The notes below the pieces were generated by a model that saw nothing but the letters and a program-made list of their open reading frames with translations, did not search any database and was not told the origin of the DNA. From Cellulomonas sp. Root485 (GTDB lineage: Bacteria > Actinomycetota > Actinomycetes > Actinomycetales > Cellulomonadaceae), in assembly GCF_001426705.1 (NCBI RefSeq), contig NZ_LMFC01000002.1, positions 1,015,905 through 1,079,904 on the forward strand: a stretch of DNA of 64,000 nucleotides, written 5' to 3'. Within the stretch, counting starts at the first letter, position 1. Each line of letters opens with the position of its first letter. Made by a program: the position numbers and the translations under genes. This document shows positions 20,463-28,021 of this stretch, in pieces.

Positions 20463-23400
20463 TCAGGCGACCACCGAGCGGCGCCGACCGAGGAGCGCGA
20501 GCCCTGCGCCCACGGCGGCGAGCACGAGCCCCACGACCGCGAGGACTCCCGCTGACGACGGCGGGATGCCCAGGTGCACCGTGATCCCGAGGATTCGCGA
20601 CAGCCCCCACGGCAGCAGCGCCATCTGGTCGTTCCAGAGGGTGAGCGCCCTCTCGAGACCGATGGCCGCGACACCGCCGGCGATGACCGCGAGGGCCGTC
20701 CCGCCGGCCAGGAGCGTCGCGCCGAGGGACCGGGTGGTGCCCAGCCCGTAGGCGCGCCGGAGCACCAGGGCGACCACGACGAACAGCCAGCAGAAGGCCG
20801 CGAACGCCACGGTGATGTACGCGGTGCGCGACGCGGGGTCCGTCCAGAAGCCGAACCAGTAGCGCCCAGGACCGCGGACGACGAGCGCGACGAGGAGGAT
20901 CACCGTGCGCAGCAGCACCACGCCGCCCAGGGCCGCCCACAGGTGGAACGGGTCCCGGCCGCGCACCACCCGGCGCAGCACGGCGGCGAGCACCAGCCAG
21001 GCGCCGAGGGTGGCGACGAGGTGCGCGGGCGCCGCGAACCACGTGTACACGCAGCGGCTGAGCACCAGGACGACCGCGGGCAGCGCCCAGACGAGGACCC
21101 GGTCGGTGCGGGTCGTCGGGGCGGGCACCTCGCCGAGCCGCCACGGACGCGTCGCCGCGACGACCAGCGCACGCAGCGCCGCCGCACCCGGGAAGCGCGC
21201 GGACGCGAACCCGAGCACCAGCACGACGACGACCGCGAGGAGCAGACCGCGCGCCGCCCAGGCCATCGCCGGGTCCCGGTCGGCACGGTCGCTTCCCAGG
21301 TCGGCCGCGGTGAAGCTGTACGCGGGCAGGTCGAGGTCGCCCGCGTACCGCTCGACGTGCGCGGACCGGGCCGCGCGGTACTCCCGCTCGGCGGTCAGCC
21401 ACTGGTCGTGCGCCGTCGCGCTGCCCGTGTCGAGCCACTGGGCGTGCCGCAGGATCGTCGCCCGGTACGCGGCGAGCGTGGCGAGCAGGTCCGTCTCGTA
21501 GTCGAGGGCGTCGACGAACGACCGGTAGAGCTCGGGGGAGTGCCACGCGCCAGGAGACGTCGCCGCGACCTGGTCACGCATCCCCGCGGACACCTCCGCC
21601 GCGCCCGCACCGTCGGCGATCGCGGAGCTCAGGTCGTGGCGGCTGACCTCGTAGATACTGTCGAGCGCCGCGGAGTCGCCCGTGACGATGTCCCACTCGA
21701 AGATCCACATCATCGGCGGCGGCTCGAGGCCGAGCGCCTTGACGCTCTGCTCCGCGAACGGCTGGATGTACAGGCCGCGGGTGATCGCCTCGCGAGAGCG
21801 TGAGAGCGCCTCGGTGACAGCGCTCGCGGTCGCCGGGTCCGACGACAGCGTCTGCCGCACCCAGTCGCCGGTCACCTGCGACGGCTCGGTGTCGGGGTCC
21901 CACGCGAGCCGCGCCGTGCCGTACGTGTTCAGGTCGTACATCTGCCAGAACCCGGTCCGCAGGTACAGCGTCATCGGCCCGGCACGCAGCGGTCCGCCGT
22001 CCTGCGTCCAGTTCCAGACGCCCTCCACGTGCGGGTTCGCCGCGAGGAACTGCCGCAGCGCCTGCGCCTCGTCGGCCACCAGGTCGTTGGGCAGCGCGCC
22101 GAACCCCTCGAACTCCCGACGGGCCTGGAACTCGACGATGCGGCGGTGCGACCCGGTCTCGAGCGTCGGGTTGAGCGGGAGGTGGCTGTAGAAGTCACCC
22201 ATCGTGTACTTGGTGGACACGATCAGGTGCGGGTCGTCGATCCCGCCCAGGACGGCCTCGTAGGACTCCGGGTTGGTGTGCAGGTCGCCGACCGCCCCCA
22301 CGCCCACGGTCCACGTGCGGAAGATGATCTCGCGGTCGTGCGCGCTCGCGGTCTCCAGCAGCGCGGTCAGCATCGCCTGGACGGAGGACTGGGACGTGAC
22401 CGCCAGCCGCGACGAGAAGTCCCACCCGGCCTGGTAGACCGCGCCGCCCTCACCGACGCGGACCATGAGCCCGTCGACGAACGGCATGCTCTCGAACAGC
22501 TCGGACAATCCTGCCTGGTACACCGACCACAGCGCGGGGTCGTCGACGTCGAGCCCGCCCACCGTCCGCTCCAGGTACGCCTCGAGCGGCGGGGAGACGG
22601 CGAGCATGTCGGTCAGCAGGTAGACCTGCATCCCCATCTCCTGCGCGTACGCGAAGACCGGGCCGAACGCCGCGACCATCGCCTCCGCCCGCGCCACGTG
22701 CGGGTCGCCCTGCGGGTAGACCTCGTGCCCGTCGCCGACGCCGCTGAACGTCACGTACTCGAGGAACCCGGGCACGACGACGCCGTTGTACCCCTGCCGC
22801 AGCGCGTGCTGGACCAGCTGGCGGAACTGCGCGTCGATCTCGTCGACCACGTCCTGGTCGACCCACGGCGCCTCCGGCAGCACCGCGCCGGCGACCACGT
22901 CGGTGTTGAGGGAGTAGTCGGTGCCGGTCGCGAACCCGTCCGGGTCGGCCTCGCGGCCCACCGATCCGGAGTCCACGAGCCGCAGGCCGAGGCGGGGTTC
23001 GACGGTCGCGCCGTCCGCGGGCAGGGCGGCGCCGGAGCGGATCCGGTCGGCCAGCGCGTAGAGGCCCGCGGCTGCGCCGGCCGGCTCGGAGGCCTCCAGG
23101 ACGATCCGGCCGTCCGTCGTCACGCGGTAGGCCTCGGCCGAGTCGGCGAACGGCGGCACGAGGCTGACCGTCAGGTCGGCGCCGCCCGTCGCGACACCGA
23201 CCGTCGGCGCAGGCAGCCCCCGTGCGGTCAGCGCGTCGGAGACGGCCGAGGCCGCCAGCCCCACCTGCTCGCCCGCGGGGACGTCGATGGTGGCGATCGC
23301 GGGCGCGGGCACCAGCGGGTCGAGGTCGACGGCCGACACCGCGGCGGGCGGCGTGTCGGCTGGCTCGTAGCTCAGCCCGAGGGCCTGCCCGACGCCCATG

Positions 23401-23471
23401 GCGACGAGGGCGCCGAGCGCAAGGACGACGAGGGCCGCGACGAGGGACGGCCAGGCACGGGAGCGGGACAC
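20463..23471 (-). CDS. Membrane-anchored glycoside hydrolase-like protein (GH67/GH20-type N-domain) with C-terminal TM helices
   Basis: This 1002-residue protein is only partly recognised. An N-terminal membrane or signal helix (about 10-32) precedes a domain (about 60-150) ending GAAAGLYALADRI. That is the alpha/beta fold preceding the barrel in GH20, GH67, GH84 and GH115 enzymes. A barrel-like region (about 160-560) follows, with YNGVVVPGFLEY, TDMLAVSP, VEGVWNWTQDGG and many exposed aromatics. After a helical region, about eight hydrophobic helices (about 740-990) end in RRRSVVA. An alpha-glucuronidase-like activity on xylan would suit the organism but is not established. The start is GTG, with TACACT 6 nt upstream. 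It may be a surface enzyme that also anchors or transports something. Confidence 0.6.
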   Translation of the reverse strand: MSRSRAWPSLVAALVVLALGALVAMGVGQALGLSYEPADTPPAAVSAVDLDPLVPAPAIATIDVPAGEQVGLAASAVSDALTARGLPAPTVGVATGGADLTVSLVPPFADSAEAYRVTTDGRIVLEASEPAGAAAGLYALADRIRSGAALPADGATVEPRLGLRLVDSGSVGREADPDGFATGTDYSLNTDVVAGAVLPEAPWVDQDVVDEIDAQFRQLVQHALRQGYNGVVVPGFLEYVTFSGVGDGHEVYPQGDPHVARAEAMVAAFGPVFAYAQEMGMQVYLLTDMLAVSPPLEAYLERTVGGLDVDDPALWSVYQAGLSELFESMPFVDGLMVRVGEGGAVYQAGWDFSSRLAVTSQSSVQAMLTALLETASAHDREIIFRTWTVGVGAVGDLHTNPESYEAVLGGIDDPHLIVSTKYTMGDFYSHLPLNPTLETGSHRRIVEFQARREFEGFGALPNDLVADEAQALRQFLAANPHVEGVWNWTQDGGPLRAGPMTLYLRTGFWQMYDLNTYGTARLAWDPDTEPSQVTGDWVRQTLSSDPATASAVTEALSRSREAITRGLYIQPFAEQSVKALGLEPPPMMWIFEWDIVTGDSAALDSIYEVSRHDLSSAIADGAGAAEVSAGMRDQVAATSPGAWHSPELYRSFVDALDYETDLLATLAAYRATILRHAQWLDTGSATAHDQWLTAEREYRAARSAHVERYAGDLDLPAYSFTAADLGSDRADRDPAMAWAARGLLLAVVVVLVLGFASARFPGAAALRALVVAATRPWRLGEVPAPTTRTDRVLVWALPAVVLVLSRCVYTWFAAPAHLVATLGAWLVLAAVLRRVVRGRDPFHLWAALGGVVLLRTVILLVALVVRGPGRYWFGFWTDPASRTAYITVAFAAFCWLFVVVALVLRRAYGLGTTRSLGATLLAGGTALAVIAGGVAAIGLERALTLWNDQMALLPWGLSRILGITVHLGIPPSSAGVLAVVGLVLAAVGAGLALLGRRRSVVA

Positions 23472-23536
23472 CGGCGCAGTGTAGGAACGCTTCCTGAGTC
23501 CCTGTGGCGGTGGTCACAGCCGCCCCAGGATCAATC

Positions 23537-23553
23537 GGACGGAGCGCCCGTCC
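23537..23553 (-). terminator. Weak hairpin downstream of the GNAT gene
   Basis: A 6-bp stem GGACGG/CCGTCC with a 5-nt loop lies 5 nt past the acetyltransferase stop codon. It is short, so termination is uncertain. Confidence 0.3.
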
Positions 23554-23557
23554 AGCA

Positions 23558-24130
23558 TCACCCGATCGGCCTACCGCGCCACTCGTCGGCGAGCAGGGCG
23601 TACGTCAGGCCGTCGATCCACCCCCGCGACCGGTGCAGCGCGTCGCGGACGCTGTGCTCCTCGCGCCGCATGCCGAGCCGCTCCATGAGGCGCCACGACG
23701 GCTCGTTGTCGGCGAAGCAGACGGCCCGCACCCGTCGCAGGCCGAGGTCCTCGAAGCTGATCCGCAGCAGCTCGGCGACCGCCTCGGTGGCGTACCCCTG
23801 ACCGCCGTGCTCCGGGTCGAGCACCCAGCCCAGCACCGCCTGCCGGGGGCGCTCGGGGTCGTCCTGCGCCCAGGAGTCCTCGATCTGGAGCATGAGGTCG
23901 CCGATGACCCGACCGTCGAGCTCGACGACCAGCGTGAGGGCGAGCCGGTCCGGGGCGCGCACGCGGGCGACGTAGGCGTCGCGCTCGCCGACGGTGTGGC
24001 TCAGCCACTCGTCCACGCCGGGCTTCCGCCGGAGCTGCCAGATGGCGTCGGCGTCGTCGGCGGTCGCTGGGCGCAGGGAGAGGCGGGCGGTGCGGACGGG
24101 CCAGGGGACGGCACTCAGGTCCTGGGGCAT
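23558..24130 (-). CDS. GNAT-family N-acetyltransferase (RimJ/RimL-like)
   Basis: This 190-residue acetyl-CoA-dependent acetyltransferase has the RimJ/RimL pattern: TARLSLRPATADDADAIW at the N-terminus, a core strand VELDGRVIGDLML, the acetyl-CoA loop LDPEHGGQGYATEAVAELL, and RVRAVCFADNEPSWRLMERLGMR. The last motif is typical for enzymes acetylating protein N-termini or small amines. The substrate is unknown. CAGAAT lies 6 nt before the ATG and there is no ribosome site, so the mRNA may be leaderless. It is downstream of ppx on the same strand, but a 90-bp gap argues against tight coupling. Confidence 0.85.
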   Translation of the reverse strand: MPQDLSAVPWPVRTARLSLRPATADDADAIWQLRRKPGVDEWLSHTVGERDAYVARVRAPDRLALTLVVELDGRVIGDLMLQIEDSWAQDDPERPRQAVLGWVLDPEHGGQGYATEAVAELLRISFEDLGLRRVRAVCFADNEPSWRLMERLGMRREEHSVRDALHRSRGWIDGLTYALLADEWRGRPIG

Positions 24131-24220
24131 GCCGGCATTCTGACCGAGGCCACCGACAGGGGCATGACATCAGCGGCGCCGCATCCGTCCCACGACGGAC
24201 GAGATTCCCGCAGGTCGGCG

Positions 24221-25147
24221 TCAGGCGAGCCCGTCGAGGTACCGCAGGATCAGTCCTTCGCGCAGCGCCCAGGGGGAGACCTCGAGCTCGGCGAGCCCGA
24301 ACGCCCGCATCGTCTCCGCCAGCACGATGCCCCCCGCGACGATCTGGAACGTGCGGTCCGCGGTGATGCCGGGCAGGGCGGGCCGCGCGTCGGCGGGGAT
24401 GCGCGCGAGCCGCGGCACCCAGTCCTCCAGCTCGGTGCGCCGCAGCAGCCGCCGGTCCTGCGGGCCGACGCCGTCCGCGCGCGATCCCGCCAGCCGGGCG
24501 AGCGAGCGGATCGTCTTGGACGACCCGACCACGTGCGCGGGGTCCGGTCGGTCGGCGAAGCGCGACCGGGCCTCCCGCAGCCGCTCGCGCGCGTGCTGCC
24601 GGAGCGCGGCGACCTGCTCGCCGGTGGGCGGGTCGTCGTGCAGGAAGCTCACCGTCGAGCGCCCGGCGCCCAGGGGGAGCGAGACGGCCACGTCGGGGAA
24701 CTCGCTGCCGCCCGCCGCGAGCTCGAGCGAGCCGCCGCCGATGTCCACGAGCAGGATCTCGCCGGCCGACCAGCCGAACCACCGCCGGACCGCGAGGAAC
24801 GTCAGGCGCGCCTCGTCGTCACCGGTCAGGACCTGGAGGCGGACGCCGGTCGTCTCCTCGACGAGGGCGAGCACGTCGGGGCCGTTCGCGGCCTCGCGCA
24901 CGGCGGACGTGGCGAACGGGAGCAGCTCCTCGATCTCGGCGGCCGCACCGGCGGCGACGGCGTCGGCCACCGCGGTGACGATGGCGTCCACACCCTCGTC
25001 GCTGATCGCGCCCTCGGGGGTGAGGTAGCGCATGAGGCGCAGCACGGACCGGTGCGACGACTGCGCGACGGGTGGGCCGCCGCGGTGGGCGTCGACGACG
25101 AGCAGGTGGACGGTGTTCGATCCGACGTCCAGCACCCCGAGTCGCAT
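24221..25147 (-). CDS. Exopolyphosphatase/guanosine pentaphosphate phosphatase (Ppx/GppA)
   Basis: This protein of about 308 residues has the actin-like ASKHA fold. Phosphate-binding loops are [17 protein letters not shown] near the N-terminus and [13 protein letters not shown] in the middle; SAVREAANG and [11 protein letters not shown] are further family motifs. It lacks the C-terminal extension of E. coli Ppx and GppA and resembles short actinobacterial Ppx1/Ppx2 proteins, which hydrolyse polyphosphate or pppGpp. The ATG at 25147 is preferred over GTG 25156 because TAGCGT ends exactly 7 nt before it (25155-25160), a leaderless arrangement. It is divergent from a secreted phosphodiesterase and starts a run of phosphate-related genes. 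Confidence 0.9.
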   Translation of the reverse strand: MRLGVLDVGSNTVHLLVVDAHRGGPPVAQSSHRSVLRLMRYLTPEGAISDEGVDAIVTAVADAVAAGAAAEIEELLPFATSAVREAANGPDVLALVEETTGVRLQVLTGDDEARLTFLAVRRWFGWSAGEILLVDIGGGSLELAAGGSEFPDVAVSLPLGAGRSTVSFLHDDPPTGEQVAALRQHARERLREARSRFADRPDPAHVVGSSKTIRSLARLAGSRADGVGPQDRRLLRRTELEDWVPRLARIPADARPALPGITADRTFQIVAGGIVLAETMRAFGLAELEVSPWALREGLILRYLDGLA

Positions 25148-25173
25148 GCCTCGCACGCTACGGCCTCCCGCCG

Positions 25174-25206
25174 CGTCACAGGAGGTTCACAGGCTGGTCA
25201 TCCGGA
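25174..25206 (+). promoter_or_regulatory. PHO-box-like triple 11-bp direct repeat
   Basis: Three head-to-tail 11-bp units occupy 25174-25184, 25185-25195 and 25196-25206: CGTCACAGGAG, GTTCACAGGCT and GGTCATCCGGA. All carry TCA(C/T) at the same place. This matches the PhoP-binding repeat described in Streptomyces (consensus like GTTCACCCG). It lies 51 bp before the phytase/GDPD gene and near the divergent ppx start. Confidence 0.6.
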
Positions 25207-25257
25207 CGTGTCCGAGATGTCCGGCCACCGTCGCCGGGGCACAGTTCCCTGGCGTGC

Positions 25258-27495
25258 ATGAGACGCACCGCAGCACTCTCTGTCCTTGCGGCGACCGTGA
25301 CCGTCGCCCTGCTCGCTCCGACCCCGGCGACGGCGGGTGACCGTGGCGGCGCCGGCCATGGCGGTGGCCCGCAGCACGTCGTCCAGCCCACCCTCGTCGC
25401 CCGCGCGACGCTGTCCGCGGACTTCCTCGCCCCCGGGCCGCCGTCGGGTGCCCTGGCCACGGCTGCCAACGGCCGCCAAGGTCCGTTCGCCGGCCAGGTG
25501 ATCCCGGGCTTCTCCGGCGTGGTCGACGCCGGGGACGGAACCTTCTGGGCATTGCCCGACAACGGCTTCGGCACCAAGGCGAACTCCGCCGACTTCCTCC
25601 TGCGGCTGTACCACGTGACGCCGGACTGGCAGACGGCCCGCGGCGGAGCCGGTCAGATCGGCGTCGGGGAGTTCCTCTCCCTGAGCGACCCGGACCACCG
25701 GATCGACTTCCCGATCGTCAACGAGACCACCCCGGACCGCCTGCTCACGGGTGCGGACTTCGACGTCGAGTCGGTGGTCCGCGCCAAGGACGGGAGCTTC
25801 TGGATCGGCGAGGAGTTCGGTCCGTTCCTGCTGCACGTCGACGCCGCAGGAAGGCTGCTCGCGGCGCCCGTGCCGTTCGTCGGCGGCAAGTCGCCGCAGA
25901 ACCCGTACCTGCAGCCGGGCGAGACCCCGAACGTGCGGGCGAGCCGCGGGTTCGAGGCGATGGCCGGCTCGCACGACGGCCGGTTCCTCTACCCGATCTC
26001 CGAGGGCGCGTTCGTCGACGACGCCGACCAGCGTCGCCGCACGATCTACGAGTTCGACACCACCACCGGCGCCTACACGGGCCGCACCTGGGCGTACCAG
26101 ACGCACCAGGACGCCAACGTCATCGGCGACGCGTTCCTCACCGGCAAGCGCGAGCTGCTCGTCATCGAGCGGGACGACTTCCAGGGTGCGACGTCGGTGG
26201 TCAAGCGTGTGTACCGGGTCGAGCTCGACAAGACCGACGCCGAGGGCTACGTGCGCAAGACGCTGGTGCTCGACGCCCTGAAGATCGCCAACCCGGACCG
26301 CCTCGGTTCCGGCGACGGCTACGGCACGGACGACCCCTTCTCCCTGCCGGTGCAGTCGTTCGAGACGGTCGTGCAGCTGCGCGACGGCCGTCTGCTCCTC
26401 GCGAACGACAACAACTACCCGGGCAACGCCGCGCGGGTCGCGGGCACGCCGGACGACACGGAGATGGTCGTCGTCGACCTGCGGCGCGTCCGGGCAGCCA
26501 CGCCGGGGGAGGTGACCGTCGTCGGGCACCGCGGCGCCAGCGGCTACCGGCCCGAGCACACGCTCGCGTCCTACGAGACGGCGATCCTGCAGTGCGCCGA
26601 CTACATCGAGCCCGACCTCGTCTCGACGAAGGACGGCGTGCTCGTGGCCCGGCACGAGAACGAGATCAGCGGGACGACGAACGTCGCCGACCGCGCGGAG
26701 TTCGCGGCCCGCAAGACGACCAAGACCATCGACGGGCGATCCGTGACCGGCTGGTTCACGGAGGACTTCACGCTCGCCGAGCTCAAGACGCTGCGCGCCA
26801 AGGAGCGGCTGCCTGCCGTCCGGCCGGCGAACACGGCGTTCGACGGGCCGTACGAGATCCCGACGTTCGACGAGGTGCTGGACCTCGCCCGCCACTCCGT
26901 GAGCTGCGACGGCCGGCCCGTCGGGGTCTACCCGGAGACCAAGCACCCGACGTACTTCGACTCGATCGGCCTCTCGCTCGAGGAGCCGCTGGTGGCCCAG
27001 CTCACGGCGAACGGTCTCAACGACCGCCGTGCACCGGTGATCATCCAGAGCTTCGAGACGGGCAACCTGCGCCAGCTCGACCGCGTGACGAACGTCGAGC
27101 TCGCCCAGCTGGTCGACTGCTCCGGAGCGCCGTACGACCTGGTGGCCGCCGCTGACCCGCGCACGTACCGGGACCTCGTGACCCGTGACGGGTTGAGGCA
27201 GGTCGCCCGCTACGCCGACGGTGTGGGCCTGTGCAAGGACGTGATGATCCCGCGGGACGCCGACGGCACGCTCGGCACGCCCACCCCGGTCATCCGGGAC
27301 GCCCACAAGGCAGGGCTCGAGGTCCACGGGTGGACGTTCCGCCGCGAGAACCAGTTCCTGCCGGCGGAGTTCCGCAGCAGTGCGGACCCGATCGCCGTCG
27401 GTGACCTGACCGGGGAGATCCGTGTGTTCGTCGGAGCGGGCATGGACGGGCTGTTCAGCGACAACCCCGACCTCGCGGTGGCGACGGTCGGCTGA
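25258..27495 (+). CDS. Secreted phytase-like esterase domain fused to glycerophosphodiester phosphodiesterase (GDPD)
   Basis: This 745-residue secreted protein joins two phosphorus-releasing modules. A signal peptide (about 1-27, ending ATAG) precedes an esterase-like-activity-of-phytase beta-propeller (about 50-415) with FDVESVVRAKDGSFWIGEEFGPFLLHVD and AMAGSHDGRFLYPISEGAF. A GDPD TIM barrel follows (about 418-745), with catalytic VVGHRGASGYRPEHTLASYE (H424), YIEPDLVSTKDGVLVARHE (acidic metal ligands and second His) and a C-terminal HGWTFRREN. The ATG at 25258 gives the signal peptide; the frame is open upstream without one. It likely frees phosphate from phytate-like or glycerophosphoryl compounds outside the cell. 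PHO-box-like repeats upstream support phosphate-starvation control. Confidence 0.9.
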   Translation: MRRTAALSVLAATVTVALLAPTPATAGDRGGAGHGGGPQHVVQPTLVARATLSADFLAPGPPSGALATAANGRQGPFAGQVIPGFSGVVDAGDGTFWALPDNGFGTKANSADFLLRLYHVTPDWQTARGGAGQIGVGEFLSLSDPDHRIDFPIVNETTPDRLLTGADFDVESVVRAKDGSFWIGEEFGPFLLHVDAAGRLLAAPVPFVGGKSPQNPYLQPGETPNVRASRGFEAMAGSHDGRFLYPISEGAFVDDADQRRRTIYEFDTTTGAYTGRTWAYQTHQDANVIGDAFLTGKRELLVIERDDFQGATSVVKRVYRVELDKTDAEGYVRKTLVLDALKIANPDRLGSGDGYGTDDPFSLPVQSFETVVQLRDGRLLLANDNNYPGNAARVAGTPDDTEMVVVDLRRVRAATPGEVTVVGHRGASGYRPEHTLASYETAILQCADYIEPDLVSTKDGVLVARHENEISGTTNVADRAEFAARKTTKTIDGRSVTGWFTEDFTLAELKTLRAKERLPAVRPANTAFDGPYEIPTFDEVLDLARHSVSCDGRPVGVYPETKHPTYFDSIGLSLEEPLVAQLTANGLNDRRAPVIIQSFETGNLRQLDRVTNVELAQLVDCSGAPYDLVAAADPRTYRDLVTRDGLRQVARYADGVGLCKDVMIPRDADGTLGTPTPVIRDAHKAGLEVHGWTFRRENQFLPAEFRSSADPIAVGDLTGEIRVFVGAGMDGLFSDNPDLAVATVG

Positions 27496-27505
27496 CGCGG
27501 GGGAA

Positions 27506-27546
27506 GGTGCCGGCCGCTCGGGACGCGCTCCCGGGCGGCCGGCACC
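27506..27546. terminator. Bidirectional terminator after the phytase/GDPD gene
   Basis: The outer 12-bp stem GGTGCCGGCCGC (27506-27517 with 27535-27546) plus an inner CGGGA/TCCCG stem form one long hairpin between convergent stop codons. Confidence 0.8.
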
Positions 27547-27547
27547 G

Positions 27548-27919
27548 TCATCCGGTGACCTGCAGGCCGACGGCCGATGCCATCGCCTCCAGGTCCTGCC
27601 GTACGTGGCGGTGCGCCGCCGACGCGTGTGCGGTCGAGCGCACGCCGTGCGGTTCCTCGGCGGCCTCGGCGGTGAACAGCACGAGGGTCTGGTCCGCTCC
27701 CCGGGGGACGAGGTGCACGGCGACGCGGAAGTCCAGCCCTTCCCAGCGCGCGTCGCCGCCGGCGGCCTCACCGGCGGTCACGGAGTCGAGGACGACGTCG
27801 GCGTGCTCGAAGTGCAGGACCCCCTCTGCAGTGAGGCTCGCGGCACCCGCCAACGCCCGCCAGGCGTCGTCCCTGCCGACGGGGAGCTCGATGCTCGCGG
27901 ACGTCTCTCTCGGAATCAT
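27548..27919 (-). CDS. Small SRPBCC/START-like protein, hypothetical
   Basis: This 123-residue protein has the order expected of the SRPBCC (polyketide cyclase/START-like) fold: an N-terminal strand ETSASIELPVGRDDAWRAL, central strands such as RVAVHLVPRGADQTLVLFTAE, and a long C-terminal helix containing RHVRQDLEAMASAVG. Ligands of the family are diverse hydrophobic molecules; none is indicated here. The ATG at 27919, 7 nt after GGAGG, is preferred to the in-frame ATGs at 27958 and 27955, which lack a ribosome site. It lies between two terminators, so it is probably a single-gene unit. Confidence 0.6.
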   Translation of the reverse strand: MIPRETSASIELPVGRDDAWRALAGAASLTAEGVLHFEHADVVLDSVTAGEAAGGDARWEGLDFRVAVHLVPRGADQTLVLFTAEAAEEPHGVRSTAHASAAHRHVRQDLEAMASAVGLQVTG

Positions 27920-27977
27920 CGAACAGCCTCCGCGCCTCGGTACCCGTCCGGCCATCATCGGCCCGTGCCGGGCGCGT

Positions 27978-28015
27978 GAGAAGGCCCCGACCGCAGCAGC
28001 GGCCGGGGCCTTCTC
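27978..28015 (-). terminator. phoX terminator
   Basis: A perfect 12-bp stem GAGAAGGCCCCG (27978-27989 with 28004-28015) with a 14-nt loop lies 6 nt past the PhoX stop codon. The TTCTC arm supplies a short T-rich end. Confidence 0.8.
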
Positions 28016-28021
28016 TCGACG

